Shown here one piece after another: positions 21,780 through 34,635 of a DNA stretch of 64,000 nucleotides. The notes below the pieces were generated by a model, which saw only the letters and a program-made list of their open reading frames with translations, had not been told where the DNA came from and did no database searches. The stretch covers positions 4,570,215 through 4,634,214 of the forward strand of contig JAXIVH010000029.1 in NCBI GenBank assembly GCA_036785325.1, read 5' to 3'. Numbering within the stretch: the first letter of the stretch is position 1; every line of letters starts with the position of its first letter. The position numbers and the translations under genes were made by a program. This DNA comes from Urophycis tenuis (Eukaryota; Chordata; Actinopteri; Gadiformes; Phycidae).

Positions 21780-23290
21780 AAAAAAAAAAAAAAAGAATCC
21801 CATTGTTCTAACAGAGCAATTTAAACAAAGCGTGATTGTATTGTGGGTGGGGATTTTTTTTTACTCCTCTTGCAAAGGACTCAAGTCAGAAGCAGAAATT
21901 TCAAAAACATTATTTGGCATCCGTCCCAACAGAGCCGTGTGCTTTGGTCTTGAGATCTTAGATTTTCTCATTATGACATTTGAAATTGTGCAAACACATT
22001 GTGATATTTCTCTCTGCGAGATTCCACCCAGGGGGCTGCCACACTCCACCAAGGTGACTGTACTGGTTCTCCTCCGACACCTGGACACAAGTTTTTGGTG
22101 TTAAACAGGGTTTGTCGGACAGCTGTTCCATGCTGCTGTGTCAGAGCTCTCTTGAGTGTGCGTGGCGATGGCTGGTTCGTCCTGTAGGTGTGTTAGCCTG
22201 ACCTGGCCCCAGAGTCTAATCAGTCTGCCTCTGGCCGGGCGAGGCATCACCCACACACTTTTATGAGGGCTGAGATGGTGGTGAACTCATTGATTGGTCA
22301 TAACAAGCTTGTCCATTTAATAGAAGTAGAAGATGCATCGGCTCAAGAGGGGTCAAAAAAGAAATCTGAATGCATCAATAATAGCATTTTATTTAACATT
22401 TATACGGCCTCACCTTTTTTTTGTAGCTTATCAATTGTGGGCCAGAGTTTGAGGTTTAAGGTTAGCCTCATCCTGTTTTCACATAGTTTGTGAGGGTCTT
22501 TCTGTGCCAAAGCCTCCTCTAATGTGACAAATCCTTTGATTTTTGTAGTCCTGGTAACGAGGAGAGTTTGCACAGAAGGGTTGTTCTGGAGGCCACGTGA
22601 GAGCCAGCATTAGTTCAAAGACTACAGAATTCATGTCTGTTTCAGGGTCAACACGGATTTTTTTACATAGCACACAGCATGTGTCTCTTCTCTCTCTCAC
22701 ACTATACATATTAGCCAACGAACCAGAGGCAACACATATCTGACTGATCCCAAGAAATGCTTTTACAAAACTTTGGAACGGAATCTGTGAGTAAATAAGT
22801 GTATTAGAGAGGAAGACAAAGAGAGTGAGAGAGCGAGAGAGCAAGAGACATTTACTACTGATGTATTTGCATGACTCGCCTAATTTCCTCTCTGTGATGA
22901 GGGGTATTGGATAACAATCAATTTATCATACCAAGTTCCTCCCCGCTGATCCACAAAGTGGCAGCCATTATGTGGATTCACATCGTGTATCCCCCTCCCA
23001 AAAGATGATAACAATACATGGGAGGAGGTGTCAAAGGTGTCAATATTTACAGGCGCCGGCAGACTAGCAAGCTAGCCAGTTCACTAGCGGCATTGGTAAA
23101 CGTGTGTTTGTGTGTGTGTGTGTGTTGGTGGCAGTGGAGAGGGGGGAGTCTAGGGGCTCGGTGACATTGAAGAATGAGCTAGATTCACACACATGGCTGA
23201 ATGCACAGGCAGTGCATCATAAATAAGTCATTTTTATGTTGTCCGCTCGCTAATGTTGGGACCCTTTCCCACTCAACTGCTCACCCCACC
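21780..23290. other. Non-coding segment without recognised features
   Basis: A 90-codon open frame at 21832-22104 and others resemble nothing known. A short (GAGA) stretch lies at 22815-22850. No RNA gene was seen. Confidence 0.35.
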
Positions 23291-23292
23291 CA

Positions 23293-23295
<3 letters not shown>

Positions 23296-23325
<30 letters not shown>
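23296..23325. repeat. (CA)n microsatellite
   Basis: Fifteen uninterrupted CA units. Confidence 0.97.
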
Positions 23326-23327
<2 letters not shown>

Positions 23328-23943
23328 CTTTCAGACACACTGAATAGTTTAGTCTATCAACTGGCCGTGTGTGTTTGTGTGCACTGCTTTTCACATAATT
23401 TCTCCGTCTATCTTTTGCAAGCTCGGGATTTCAAACCATAGCTCGGTAGCGCTAGCCTTAGATACTGATGTGATGACAATATGCATACAGGGGGAAAGAC
23501 AATGGACTTTGGTTTCAAACAAAAAATAGTATGAAGGGAGGTAATAAAGGGGTATATTGTGGTAGACAATAACTTTCAAGTTGTAGTAGAAACTAGGCTA
23601 GGCAATTTGGAGCAACCAGAGTTTCGAGTACGCTAGCTTATGAAATTATGCAATCAAAACAATACCAACCCTCAGTTAAAGCCTCTGTCCAAAGTCACCC
23701 AAAACACGCAACTAGCTCGCCAGCTTTAGCAACATTTCTATCTAGCCTTGTGGAAGACTCCAGTCATGCGCAATGAGTGCGTTGGCAGAGTGAGGGCAGG
23801 TAGCCGGGTGGACAGACAGACAGACAGGTTAGTCGTTCGGTAATTTCCTTCAGGCATGTGATTCATCCAATCAATGAAATGATTGATCGGGCTTATTACA
23901 GGCCAGCCACTGATACCAGATGTTTTCACTTCTTAGGTCAGGG

Positions 23944-23945
<2 letters not shown>

Positions 23946-24020
<75 letters not shown>
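23946..24020. repeat. (CA)n microsatellite
   Basis: About 37 uninterrupted CA units, with a further short CA run at 24121-24135. Confidence 0.98.
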
Positions 24021-24024
<4 letters not shown>

Positions 24025-24543
24025 CACACCTCCTCTAAGTAGGTACATACATTTTTCTTTCCGGTCAAGGTCAAAGCCTTCACTCTGCTTACTCTTTGGA
24101 TTCAACACCAGTACACTACAAACACACACACACACGCTCCCACACACACCGGGCCTTGAGCCATATAGAGCTGTTGTACCAGGTATCCAGGTGAGTCTCT
24201 GGACAGCAGCGGCCTGTCATTGGAGGTGACATAAATCAACTCTGCAGCGCCGTCCTCCCATTAGACCTTGGTCTGGCACCGTAGGATGTCCACCGCAAGT
24301 CTCCGGGACACACACACACACAAAAAATGCCAGGAAATGACAGAAAACAAGAAGAAAGAAAGTGGGAGAATGAAAACGTGTAGGGTTTTTTGTGCAACTT
24401 ATTTTCCTGCCACTTACCTTTTCAGCGCGATAACACTCATTTCAACCACTTCGCATACCCGTGGTCTGTTGCCATGGAAATTGACAGTTGAATGTTGTCC
24501 CTCTTCTCGCCCTTGGCCTTGGTTTCAGAGATATATCTATGTA

Positions 24544-24544
<1 letters not shown>

Positions 24545-24594
<50 letters not shown>
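24545..24594. repeat. (AT)n microsatellite
   Basis: About 25 uninterrupted TA units. Confidence 0.98.
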
Positions 24595-24599
<5 letters not shown>

Positions 24600-24601
<2 letters not shown>

Positions 24602-26325
24602 TTTTGTACCGGCTGAAGCGCGGGGGACAGGTTAACAGCTCCTGTCCCCTCACTAGCTGCCATTCTGACAGGCAGGCAAAGCTTATCAGGGGGCGTTTGA
24701 CTGTGTGGCGGAGGGCAGCCCGGCGGGGGTCCTCATTGGCTTAGTGTCAACCTCTCCTCCACATTCTGCCTCCAGACAGGCTCCCCAACCCCCGCTGCAC
24801 CCCCGCATGCACCACCGTAACCGACACCTCCCTGCTATTGATACAGAATCGGCCCCACGCCAGCCACACCGACACCGGCCAAGAAACCATTTCATAGGTT
24901 TCTTCCGGAAGGGAAAAGGAGCGGCAGTAATATAAAAGTATGCAGATGTTTTTGCAAATGTGGTCTTTTCGGGTAGTGGTGCACAGACTCATCAGCCTCC
25001 GGTCGCTATTGGCCGATGTGCGACCTAAATGCACGAACGTGATTCGCTGATGGAGGTGCCCAATGGTGCCCATTGTGAGACTCAAAAATTATTGCGCATG
25101 ACACACATGTGGACGAGACATGCCAGCATTGTGTCAGACCGCTCAAGTAATGCCTGTCCTGCATTTAACGTAATCTCTCTTTAATTTGCCCTGGCTTTTA
25201 ATAATAGGTAAGCTATACTTAGCCATGACATATAGTTTTATTGATCTTGGTTATGGATTAGGATGCAACAACCAGCCTACACAAATCATTGTGTCTCTAA
25301 GTATAACCCAGAACTTACATAGCACAACGACTGCAGCCTTAGTGACTTACATGCCAACAATAGTTCCGACATTGTAAAGCAAAAACAAAGCTTCCTTGAA
25401 AAATGGACTTTGTAACAGCGCTGTCCATGTAATATCTCAATTGTCCTTTTGGCTAAATGTATTCTTGAGTGCCAAAACTCCTTAAATAAATCCCAATCAA
25501 TAATTAATTAAAAGTATATGCTACTATTGCATGGGTTGCAGTCGTCAAACTGAATGACATTATGTATTTTATTTGGAAATAAAAAATAGGGACGGGATTG
25601 AAGAGGAATTTCATAGTCTAACGTGCATCTTCTGTTGCAACGGCAGGTCTTCAGCGTCTTTCCAATCATTGTTTTTACGAGTTATATTTCTATAAAAATG
25701 TCACCATAACCTGTCCCCAATCAGATTGATTGCCATAATCATAGCACACGAGACCCGCAGCCTCTAAAGGGATACCTCATAGCCATTTGCCATTTGCAGC
25801 ACGGTAATATGGCAACGCTACATCACAGGAGGCAACAAGTAAGTATGTCCACTGCCAGATCAAGCAGTTAATACACGTCTGTTTGTTATATTTATGTCAA
25901 CGTTTTGCTCCGAGAATGCCATTGACAATGATATGAAGAGACCAGGCTATTTTATACAATAATTATACCATTATTTAAAACTATGCCTTCTATTAATATA
26001 AAATGATATTGATGATTTTCTATAATGTACTCTTTCTAATGTAGTTCTCTAAAGGCTCTGTGGGGTAGCACTGGGTTGATGAACCTGGCCGCCCTTGTTT
26101 AAAGTTAGTTAAAAAAAAAAAAATGCATTCCTTTTCTCTGGTGTTTCCTGTTTCTCTGCATCACTGAAAACACAGCCCATGGAAAAGTCCTTCCAAGGTG
26201 GAGATTAATAAATAGACCTGATATTAAGTAAGTGACTCCTACCCACTTAGAGTAGTTGCTTTGTTCTAGCGATGGTTCACCATCAGGTGGTGGTTGCGCA
26301 ATGCCACCATGTCTTGCAGAAGGAG
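24600..26325. other. Non-coding segment without recognised features
   Basis: The left part (24610-24920) is GC-rich with modest CpG. The remainder is AT-rich. No gene or repeat family was recognised. Confidence 0.35.
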
Positions 26326-26333
26326 CCCCCCCC

Positions 26334-26364
<31 letters not shown>

Positions 26365-26378
26365 ACACACACACACAG
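26326..26378. repeat. Poly-C (25) joined to (AC)n
   Basis: Twenty-five consecutive C directly followed by 14 AC units. Frames reading PPPPTHTH are artefacts of this tract. Confidence 0.97.
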
Positions 26379-26974
26379 GGCAAAGCCACTGCACCCCCAT
26401 CTGGACTGGGACCCCAACCACCCCCCAGCACCCCGCTTCTCACACTCAACCCAGCAACAACACCAACACCAGCAGCATCATTTAGTTTCACATGTGTACA
26501 GTATCTGTGTGTGTGTGTGTATGTGCATGTGATTGTGTGTGTGAATGGCAGATTTGCCCAAGCAAACTGTGTTTCATTCAGTGATGTGAAAGGTTGTTAG
26601 CTGTCACCTCGTTAAAGCGTGTTCTGATCGGTTGGAAATGGTCTAAAAATGGTTGGAATGAAAGCAGGCTTTCTGCCTCATGATTGGCCAATGCCTTTTT
26701 CTCTAAGTGTAGTGGAATATCGTTTCGTTAATTATTTGATACATGACATTATTACGTTGTTCATTCATATATGTATTCATTTATTTATTCATGCCTCCTA
26801 ACTTCCTCAGCAGCTGTTGTGGGAAAGTTACTCTGGTGGTTTCTTGAGAGATGCGGCCGTAGTTTGCTTGTTCTTGAAAAGCTGACTCTGCAGGACTTCT
26901 CGCTGCGTGAATATGGCCGACTCAGCATCTTGCAGATCGCCTTCCCCATCTCCACTGTTCCACAAACCAACCAA

Positions 26975-26992
26975 CCCCCCCCCCCCCCCCCC
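26975..26992. repeat. Poly-C run (18)
   Basis: Eighteen consecutive C. Confidence 0.95.
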
Positions 26993-27284
26993 ACTCCAAA
27001 AAAACTTGAAAGTTAGTCAATTTTCATAGGGGAGAAAGTTCTATCTAAAATGGTGTCTCCACCATCACTGTACAATCATGTAAACACAGAGGGTAAGACA
27101 ATGGTCCTCATCATTCAACCCGTGACAAAGGCTATCTTTGCAATGTATTATAAGGCACTTTGTGTGACACAAGCCTGCAGAACTTCATGATCGACTGGTA
27201 GCTTTTTGCATTTCTACTTTTACACAGGTAGATAAGCAGGAGTAAGTCGCTTCAAGTGAGGCTAGCATCAATAAAGCGTATAAA

Positions 27285-27345
27285 GCTAGACTGTCATATT
27301 GTAGATGAGTACACAGTCTACTCGTCTACAACATGACAGTCTAGC
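27285..27345. repeat. Near-perfect 27-bp hairpin
   Basis: The left arm (27285-27311) begins GCTAGACTGTCATATTGTAG. The right arm (27319-27345) is its reverse complement except for two positions, with a 7-base loop CACAGTC. On either strand one mismatch would be a G-U pair and the other an A-C. It could be a short palindromic MITE, a small-RNA precursor (stem shorter than a usual pre-miRNA), or a mutational fold-back product. Confidence 0.9.
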
Positions 27346-27529
27346 AGTGGTTTACTTACTTTATAGTCTTGAGGGCTTTTTTTATTTTTCAACCCAGATA
27401 ATAAATAAATAAAAAAACCTTTATCCATCCCACCCTATTAAAACTAATTAGCCGTATTTCCTTTTATTAATTTTTTTTTGTAATAAAATGAAAGTCTTAC
27501 AACACTTGCATTAGTGTCTCACTCTCTTC

Positions 27530-27571
27530 CTCCCTCTCCTTCCCTCTCTCTCTCTTTCTCTCCCTGCCTCC

Positions 27572-27670
<99 letters not shown>
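27530..27670. repeat. (CT)n microsatellite / polypyrimidine tract
   Basis: Pure CT from about 27572 to 27665 inside a longer CCCTCTC-rich pyrimidine tract. Mirror-symmetric and triplex-capable. Confidence 0.97.
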
Positions 27671-27781
27671 TCACCCTCCCTCCCTTGCCTGTCGACTGTG
27701 CATCCCGATCGTCCTACTTCAGCGCTAAACGTCGTACCCATAATCAAGAGCTCATGAATACCCCGAGAACCCCCCCCTCCA

Positions 27782-27782
<1 letters not shown>

Positions 27783-27819
<37 letters not shown>
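27783..27819. repeat. (AC)n microsatellite
   Basis: About 18 AC units. Confidence 0.97.
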
Positions 27820-27821
<2 letters not shown>

Positions 27822-27887
27822 CATGCCTCCCCCCTGATTAGACCCTGGAAGATGTAAACAACTCCTAATTACCAGTACGATGATCAA

Positions 27888-27957
27888 CTTTTTTTTTTTT
27901 TTTAGGGGGGGGGGGGTTATTAATTACTTTTGATGTGCATCAATGTCCCCCCCCCCC
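27888..27957. repeat. Poly-T/poly-G and poly-C runs
   Basis: Sixteen T, then A, then twelve G (27905-27916). A run of about ten C follows near 27947-27956. Confidence 0.9.
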
Positions 27958-28335
27958 TCTCCCACTCTGTCTTGTGGAGTATCAAACCCTCCCTCCCTTC
28001 AGTAGCGTGCTCATGAAGTGAACTGAGGAGAGGCTCAACAGTGGGATGACACAAGCTGACGCTACGCCATTAGCATTGGCAGGGGAAGATGAAGCAAATA
28101 TTCCAATTTATTTGTTATTATTATTAGTGGTTCAAGTGATTGCTTAATACATGCAGTATAAAAACCGCATAAAGGAAACTTTCTACCTGTAGGCATCTTT
28201 AAGCGCGAAGATGGAGAATGATCTCCATGATGGTGCATCTTCAAAAGTGTCAGCTTAATGACATAATAAATAATCACATAGGTGCATAATGTACTGTACT
28301 GCCTGTACATACTGTACTATACTGCATGTACATAT

Positions 28336-28368
28336 ATGATTGTGTCTGCAGGGGGCAGACACAATCAT
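28336..28368. repeat. Perfect 14-bp hairpin
   Basis: Arms ATGATTGTGTCTGC (28336-28349) and GCAGACACAATCAT (28355-28368) enclose the 5-base loop AGGGG. No T-run follows, so a terminator-like reading is not relevant. It is probably a fold-back or tiny MITE remnant. Confidence 0.85.
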
Positions 28369-28379
28369 CTCTGATTAGG

Positions 28380-29540
28380 GACTGTGACAAAGTGGGCTTT
28401 TAAAAGTTTGTGGCAGTAAACCGATTTCATAAGCAAGTCTGTGGCGTGACCAAAATGCATGACCGTTCTCAACTTATAGTTAAACTTATGTTTAATTCAC
28501 ATTTATTAACACAGATTGATGGATGGAAGAAGAACAGATGTTTTGAGATTGGTTGGCAGTGCCCTTCTTTAAAGACATCATCATAGAACACCAATAGATT
28601 TGCGCTGCCTTGTCAGTGTTAGCTAGAGGTAAGGATATGGCCAACACAATTTGCAGTTTATCATCATCTTAATAATAATGTTCTTAAAAATAATCTTCCA
28701 TTTTTAGGCTTGCTTCACAATATCCTGTTTTTACTTGTTATGAAAGCAAGTCTGCTCTCTGTCTCAGAATAGAACACGTAGTTTGCCACTTTGAATTGTT
28801 TACTGTGGGATGTTTTTTTAATCATTGAGAGTTGCATTGATATTTCATCAAGCTATAGACAGTCTTGGAAACATTGTCATCAGCTTAGAAGCAGCTGCTT
28901 TTAATCTTCAGCCTTACATTTAAACCAGCCAATCAGTAACCAGAGGCTCTTTAAGATAGAAAAGAAAATCTTAAGTGGAGGACAGATAAATAAATAAAGT
29001 TTGATAAACAAACAAATGGACTCAAAAGAACTAAGAACCTCTGCCTTTCTCTGAACAAAGTAACCGCTGGCTTTCCAGGCACGCAGAAACTGAACCGACA
29101 ACCCGCCTTGTCGGGTCAATGCGTCTGTGGGAGGCGGTTGTTCTGGAGCAAAACAAAGGCCTATTTTCTCGTTCTGGAGGCTCCAGTCGCTTGTTGAAGG
29201 TTACTGCTAATTGCTACTATTTATCAACAGACTCCAGCCAATAGTGACAAGAACATGCTCCGTTTCTCATTACCTCCTATCTGTAATGAACGGGGGAATG
29301 CGTCCCTGCATTTACATACTGTGCAGCCCCTGAAAATGTAGAAAGGTGAAAGTATGAGGATCTGACTGAAGCCAGGGTTGGAGTTAAGATGAGCTCCTGA
29401 AACCCCGAGCGTGGATATTTCAACATGTAAAACGTGTAATATTCAAATGAGGCTGGGTTTTAGGATGTGGCCTGGAGCGGCATCTTAAAGGCTATTCTGT
29501 AAGTTATTCTGTAGGTATGTGTTCTGCTTTTATTAATTTA
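28380..29540. other. Non-coding segment without recognised features
   Basis: No gene was recognised. The part at 29150-29480 is of even composition without repeats and could hold a conserved non-coding element, but this is not testable here. Confidence 0.3.

Positions 29541-29544
<4 letters not shown>

Positions 29545-29616
<72 letters not shown>
29545..29616. repeat. (TC)n microsatellite
   Basis: About 36 CT units, continuing into imperfect CTCTGTCTCT. Confidence 0.97.
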
Positions 29617-29619
<3 letters not shown>

Positions 29620-29621
<2 letters not shown>

Positions 29622-31213
29622 AGTCTCTCCCTGTCTCTGGCTCTGTCTCTTCAACAACATGTATGGTTCAATAACTGTTACATTTCAGACGGGGAATATC
29701 CAGGTGGAGCCCTCAACAAATACGCACAGGCCAAAGTGTGTCAAATAAGACGTGATATGAAATGTATTCGGCAAAGAAGCGCGTCTCCACTCCACTCTCG
29801 TTTCTTTGGTCAGACATCGCCTGCGTGCCACCTTGATTTAATCCTTCATCTCTAAACGGCCTAATTACAATTTCCCCACTGGCCCACCGAAGTCCGCCGC
29901 CACAGGACAGTATAGGACCTTGGAATAGAATTACCTTGAGAGGGTTTGCGCTCCATCGTCCGGAGGGACGTTTGGTATGCGGGGAGCGGATCCCTACATA
30001 GCTTCTTCTCAGTGGACCTGCCAAAGCTTATCTTTCTGCAGTCGTTCCACAGGTGTTCCCTGTCACAGGCGGGCTGGTGAGAAGGGCGTCTGAGGGCTGG
30101 TGCTGCAGACAAATGCTCTTTTGCTCCCACAGATTACAGACGGATGCGGTACGTGCTCAGATGCGCGCCGATGTAAATATCACGCGATGCATAGTAATTG
30201 AATGCTGTAAACGTTGCTGTGAATGGATCTTAATTCTCTCCATTAAAAGAGATGAGAAAGTACATTCAAATCAAATAAAGATCTGCACATTTATTTGGCA
30301 GGGGCAGGTCCTGCTCTTCATTCTTTGTATCCTTTATTAAAAAAGAAACGTTAATGTGACATAAGGTTGGTGAGAAGGTTGTGTGAGGACAACAGTGGCA
30401 AGCGAGGCAGAGAATAACACAGGAGCTGATGGATGGAAAAGCAAGTGAATGTGTTGGGAAGAGGATGCTCATCATGTCTGATGGAGTGCAAATCACAGCT
30501 TTTAATAAGCCTCTAAAGGTGCAAATGGGTTATAGTATTCTTGTCATGTCCGATTTGCAATACGCCCTTTTATTGAAAAATAAACTGTATTCATTTAACA
30601 TTTACACTAAGTGTTAACATTTACAGCACAATAGTTAAACTATTTTATGCCTCTGCAGCTTTGGCCAGACCCGATGAGAAACATCCCTCTACAACAGTCT
30701 TCCTCAGCACAGATGCCTCAGAAAACATGCAAGACAATCTGAAATCCTTTGTGTCATTTCCAGTGCTAATATCCATGTATTGTCACTTTTGCAAGACAGG
30801 CGTCATACAAATACCTTTTCATAGATTCATTGACTGATCCTTGATTGGCTTATCGCAGAGAATAACCAAGGATACCGCCGTCAGCACCAGACATTTTGTT
30901 TCAGGCCTTGTTCTGTGTTGGCCACGGCTAACTGGTTAGTGGTTAGAAATGAGCCGTGCGGGTTTCACGGCACATCAGTGGGGCTAGCGCGCGGCCAGAT
31001 GTTCCCAGAGTCACCCAGGCGGAGTGGGGGAGACCGTAAAGTACTGGAGAACAGGGTGTACCCTCCGCTGTGTGACCCAGCACCCCATAGAACATCAAAC
31101 TAAAAACCCTGACGTGGCCGGAAATTGTCGCTGCACAAATCAGGGAACATCAACTGTGCCATCTTGTCCCCCCCGGAGCCAATCCACAGCACGCCAGCCG
31201 TGGTGGTGGTGGT
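29620..31213. other. Non-coding segment without recognised features
   Basis: A splice-like layout (CTCTTTTGCTCCCACAG, 16 bases, then GTACGT) occurs at about 30117-30154 but has no further support. Open frames of 95-112 codons show no similarity to known proteins. Confidence 0.35.
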
Positions 31214-31233
31214 GGGGGGGGGGGGGGGGGGGG
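31214..31233. repeat. Poly-G run (20) after (TGG)n
   Basis: Twenty G preceded by TGGTGGTGGTGG. Confidence 0.95.
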
Positions 31234-31239
31234 TCCATC

Positions 31240-33061
31240 ATGGACTGGTTATTCAAACTGTGCACAGCAAAAGCCAGTGGTGAGAATGCAGATGGTGCAA
31301 TATGGATGGGATCAGTTTGCCACCTACTTCCTAATACTACATAAAAGGAAAATGGCTGTCTTTTTTTTCTTCATTTTCCCCGTCTTTTTTGGCGCTACAG
31401 TAAATGCCGGCTCTCCCATGCGGGGAATCATAATAACTATACTTTTGGTAGCAGGGCAGGCTAATCTGGCGGCGAGGAGGAGTTCTCCTCCAAGACCAAA
31501 AGGTTTTGGGTTCTGTAATCCAAAATGTCCTCCTTAGCCTCTACCTGGGAGACTGAGTACCCTTGACCCCTGCTGCTCTCCTGCTTCTTCTTAACGACAG
31601 CTTAGTGCACTTGGGATCCAACAGACTCTGTCACTAAGCAAATTACACGGTCCGGAATGTTCCGTCACCGTCGTCCGCTGCAACACAACCACCAATCAGT
31701 ATCAAGTTTTTGCTGCTCCTTCAGCTTCTCCTTCATCCATCAACCTCAACTTCATCATCATGACGAAGGAGTGTGTGTGTGGGTGGGGGGGGGGGACTCC
31801 CACTGGGATATGTACCTCGTTACCTTCAGACCGTAGGAGGGAAGGGGTCATACAGTACAGTTAAACAGCTACACTTGAATGTTTGAAGGTCTTTCACTCT
31901 TTTTGAGACGGCTACTGCAATACAACCAATATCCAAATGGTTACCGGCCCTTTAAGGTGAGCAAGTGGTTAAAGGAGATTCAGCGTGTATTGCAATCAAT
32001 GACAGAGAGAGCCAGAAAAGAAGGGGTTGGAACTGGGACTAACTAAGTAGACATTTCAGCTCCTATTGGCTCTCTAGAGACGTAGTGGAAGAGGAGTTCA
32101 CACCAGCTAGGTTCTTGAAAATTTGAATTTAATTGGCCACTTTGTGGTGCCTAACTTTGTGTTAGTGTGCAGGAGAACAAGGAAACAAGGAAACAAGTGG
32201 CGGTGGTGGTATAGAGATATATTTAAATGAACAATGGATTTGTTCAATTACTTTGACAATTGACAATTACCTACCAAAATAATAACTGTAGCACACAGCA
32301 TTGCAACCAGGACATTCATTTCAATACTATTACGTGCTCTGCAGTCTGTCATCAATGGCCAACTGCCAAGCCTGAGTGCTCTCTTTTGTTTTCCCGAATT
32401 TTGGCCCATTTATTCATTTATTTTGGTCGTAAACTCTTCACAGCGTCCCTCTTTGTTCCTCTCTCATCTCAAATGAAACGTTGCCACTGTAATTGACAAA
32501 ACACACACCGCACGTGTGTTAAACAATACAGCCACCTTTGGTTTCATCTTAATGATAACGCGGACAAGACGAATGGCAGCAGCAAAGTTTCCTGTGAGCT
32601 ACGGGGGGGGGGCTAGTCTGGTGTTCTCACCGCCACAAATTGAAGACGCCAACAACAACAACAACAACAACAATTGACAAAAATTATATTCTTTCAGCTG
32701 ACATGCTGTGGTCTTCCTTTGAAAATACGATATCAGAATCAAAAGTCAAATGCATTTCTAATAAATGGCTAGTCGGATAAAATAAATAGCTGGGCTCCAT
32801 CAAAGTATCAATGAATATTTTTATAAAAATACAAAATGATTGTCAGTGGTGTTGTTTTCAAAACATGATAACATGAGAGTCATGCATGCAGATAAAGGAG
32901 GTCTAATTGTCTAAATTAGTCTTATTTCATGTTTGGTAACATGAAGACCAGGGTCAAACCTTGTTGAACATTTCTACCTGTCTGTTATTCTTATGTTTGA
33001 CCTGCCACATCCAAAAGCCGCCAGCAAATGGTGAATTGGTGAATTCACAGCAGGCCACACC
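31240..33061. other. Non-coding segment with small (CAA)n
   Basis: (CAA)n at 32650-32673 and a GGGGGGGG run near 32605. No gene was recognised. Confidence 0.4.
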
Positions 33062-33173
33062 AGAGAGAGTGAGAGTGAGTGAGTGAGTGAGTGAGTGAGT
33101 GAGTGAGTGAGTGAGTGAGTGAGTGAGTGAGTGAGTGAGTGAGTGAGTGAGTGAGTGAGTGAGCGAGCGAGCG

Positions 33174-33242
<69 letters not shown>

Positions 33243-33268
33243 GTGAGTGAGTGAGTGAGTGAGTGAGT

Positions 33269-33299
<31 letters not shown>
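33062..33299. repeat. Compound (GTGA)n / (GA)n microsatellite
   Basis: (GTGA)n for about 100 bases, four GCGA units (33162-33177), (GA)n for about 60 bases, (GTGA)n again for about 36 bases, then (GA)n. All frames are SLTH- or SLSL-type artefacts. Confidence 0.98.
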
Positions 33300-33632
33300 C
33301 CAACAAAGCACCAATGCATCGCAGGTAACCCAAAATGAAAGTACCTGGACAGCATTTGAATATTATTCTTGTTATTTTGTAACAAATTGTTTTTATTCAT
33401 ACTCTGCTGAATATACAGCCAAACATGGGAAAAATAGCACATGACTGGAGGAAAGTTCTGGGGCTATATATTCGGCTAACTTAAGTTTTGTTTGTCTGGG
33501 CTGAATAGCTTCTGCAATCAATGTCCTTCAAAAAACAACAACAAACAAACTGACTTTTTATTTTCGCTTTCCTTCAAATTTGTCCATTTCTCAAGTAATC
33601 TTCTTTCCGCGTGTGTGCGAGTTGTCATTGCC

Positions 33633-33640
<8 letters not shown>
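33300..33640. other. Spacer without recognised features
   Basis: Ordinary AT-rich sequence. Confidence 0.35.

Positions 33641-33682
<42 letters not shown>
33641..33682. repeat. (GT)n microsatellite
   Basis: About 20 GT units followed by GCGCGC. Confidence 0.97.
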
Positions 33683-33688
<6 letters not shown>

Positions 33689-33871
33689 CATCTGTGGGTA
33701 TGTGTGTGCTGTGCTTCAACAAGGACCTCACACAGGTTGATTGATGGCACTCCGGTCTACATTTTATCTTTATGTATTTCTTTGTCCTTTTTCAATGTTG
33801 AAACTTCCATTACAGTTTTTTTTTGCAGGTCACAAGGCAGTTGAGTTTCTCAGTGCGACGACTGCTTTCAC

Positions 33872-33903
33872 ACAACAACAGCAACAACAACAACAACAAC
33901 AAA
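33872..33903. repeat. (CAA)n microsatellite
   Basis: Imperfect start ACAACAACAGCAACAACAA followed by further CAA units. Confidence 0.95.
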
Positions 33904-33909
33904 CCACCA

Positions 33910-34635
33910 ATAAAAACAAATGCAATGGTGTTAGAGTTTTGGGGTTGAGTTGGTGGAAAAGAAATGTGGGCTGTATAGGGGGAGAGACAGGAGAGGATGA
34001 TGAAGTTTGTTGATGTTGAAGTTGTTTTCAGAAACACCCTTTGGTGATTTCATTTGTCAGCCTTTCGGTTCCACGCTGAGGGTTCCGTTAAGCATTGTTT
34101 GACCCAGTAGCACGCTGCTTCACGCGCCCGCAAAGACAGCTTGCCGCTGATTAGCTTCAAACCGCTACATGTTAGCCCTTCACAATAAACTATTAGATGA
34201 ATAATACAAAACAACGCGCAGAGCCCATTGCAGCGTGGGCGCTGCCGAATTAGCCTGAGAGGCGTTTCCAAAGATGTCGGCAGAGCAAAATAGAAAAAGT
34301 AAAGGGAAAAAGACGAGAGGCCAAGCTGTGTCGCTCCCTATGCTTGACAGATAACCTGCGTTTTGTATTCAATCAGAGACGCTCTGGGCACTTAAGAGGT
34401 TTATAATCTCCATGAAGCAGAGAGCGGGAACAAGACTATAGAGGTTATCATGAGGCGCTTTCCATGTCTTTCCTCAATTTCTCCTCACTGAGATTCTCTC
34501 GTGGCCGACAGCGTTGGAGAGAATAAGCATGTTCACTCGTTTTTTCGGATTCGAATACAAAAATACATACATCGGTTTTTGTGTATGTCCTGTACATTCA
34601 TGAAAACTGACAATAAAGTTGACTTAACTTTACTT
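33910..34635. other. Non-coding segment without recognised features
   Basis: The 34050-34520 part has even composition and scattered CpGs, and could contain a regulatory element, but no specific motif cluster was seen. Confidence 0.3.

Noticed and set aside
24065..24073. TCAAGGTCA nuclear-receptor (NR5A/ERR) site
   Set aside because: A 9-base match is expected about once per window by chance and nothing nearby supports it.
24180..24200. Exon end at TCCAG|GTGAGT
   Set aside because: Good donor string but no acceptor or conserved frame upstream, which is mostly (CA)n.
30133..30148. 16-nt microexon between CCCACAG and GTACGT
   Set aside because: Very short, weak donor, no coding frame evidence; mentioned only within the segment description.
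33045..33442. 162-codon minus-strand open frame rich in SLTHSLTH
   Set aside because: It is simply the translation of the GTGA/GA microsatellite.
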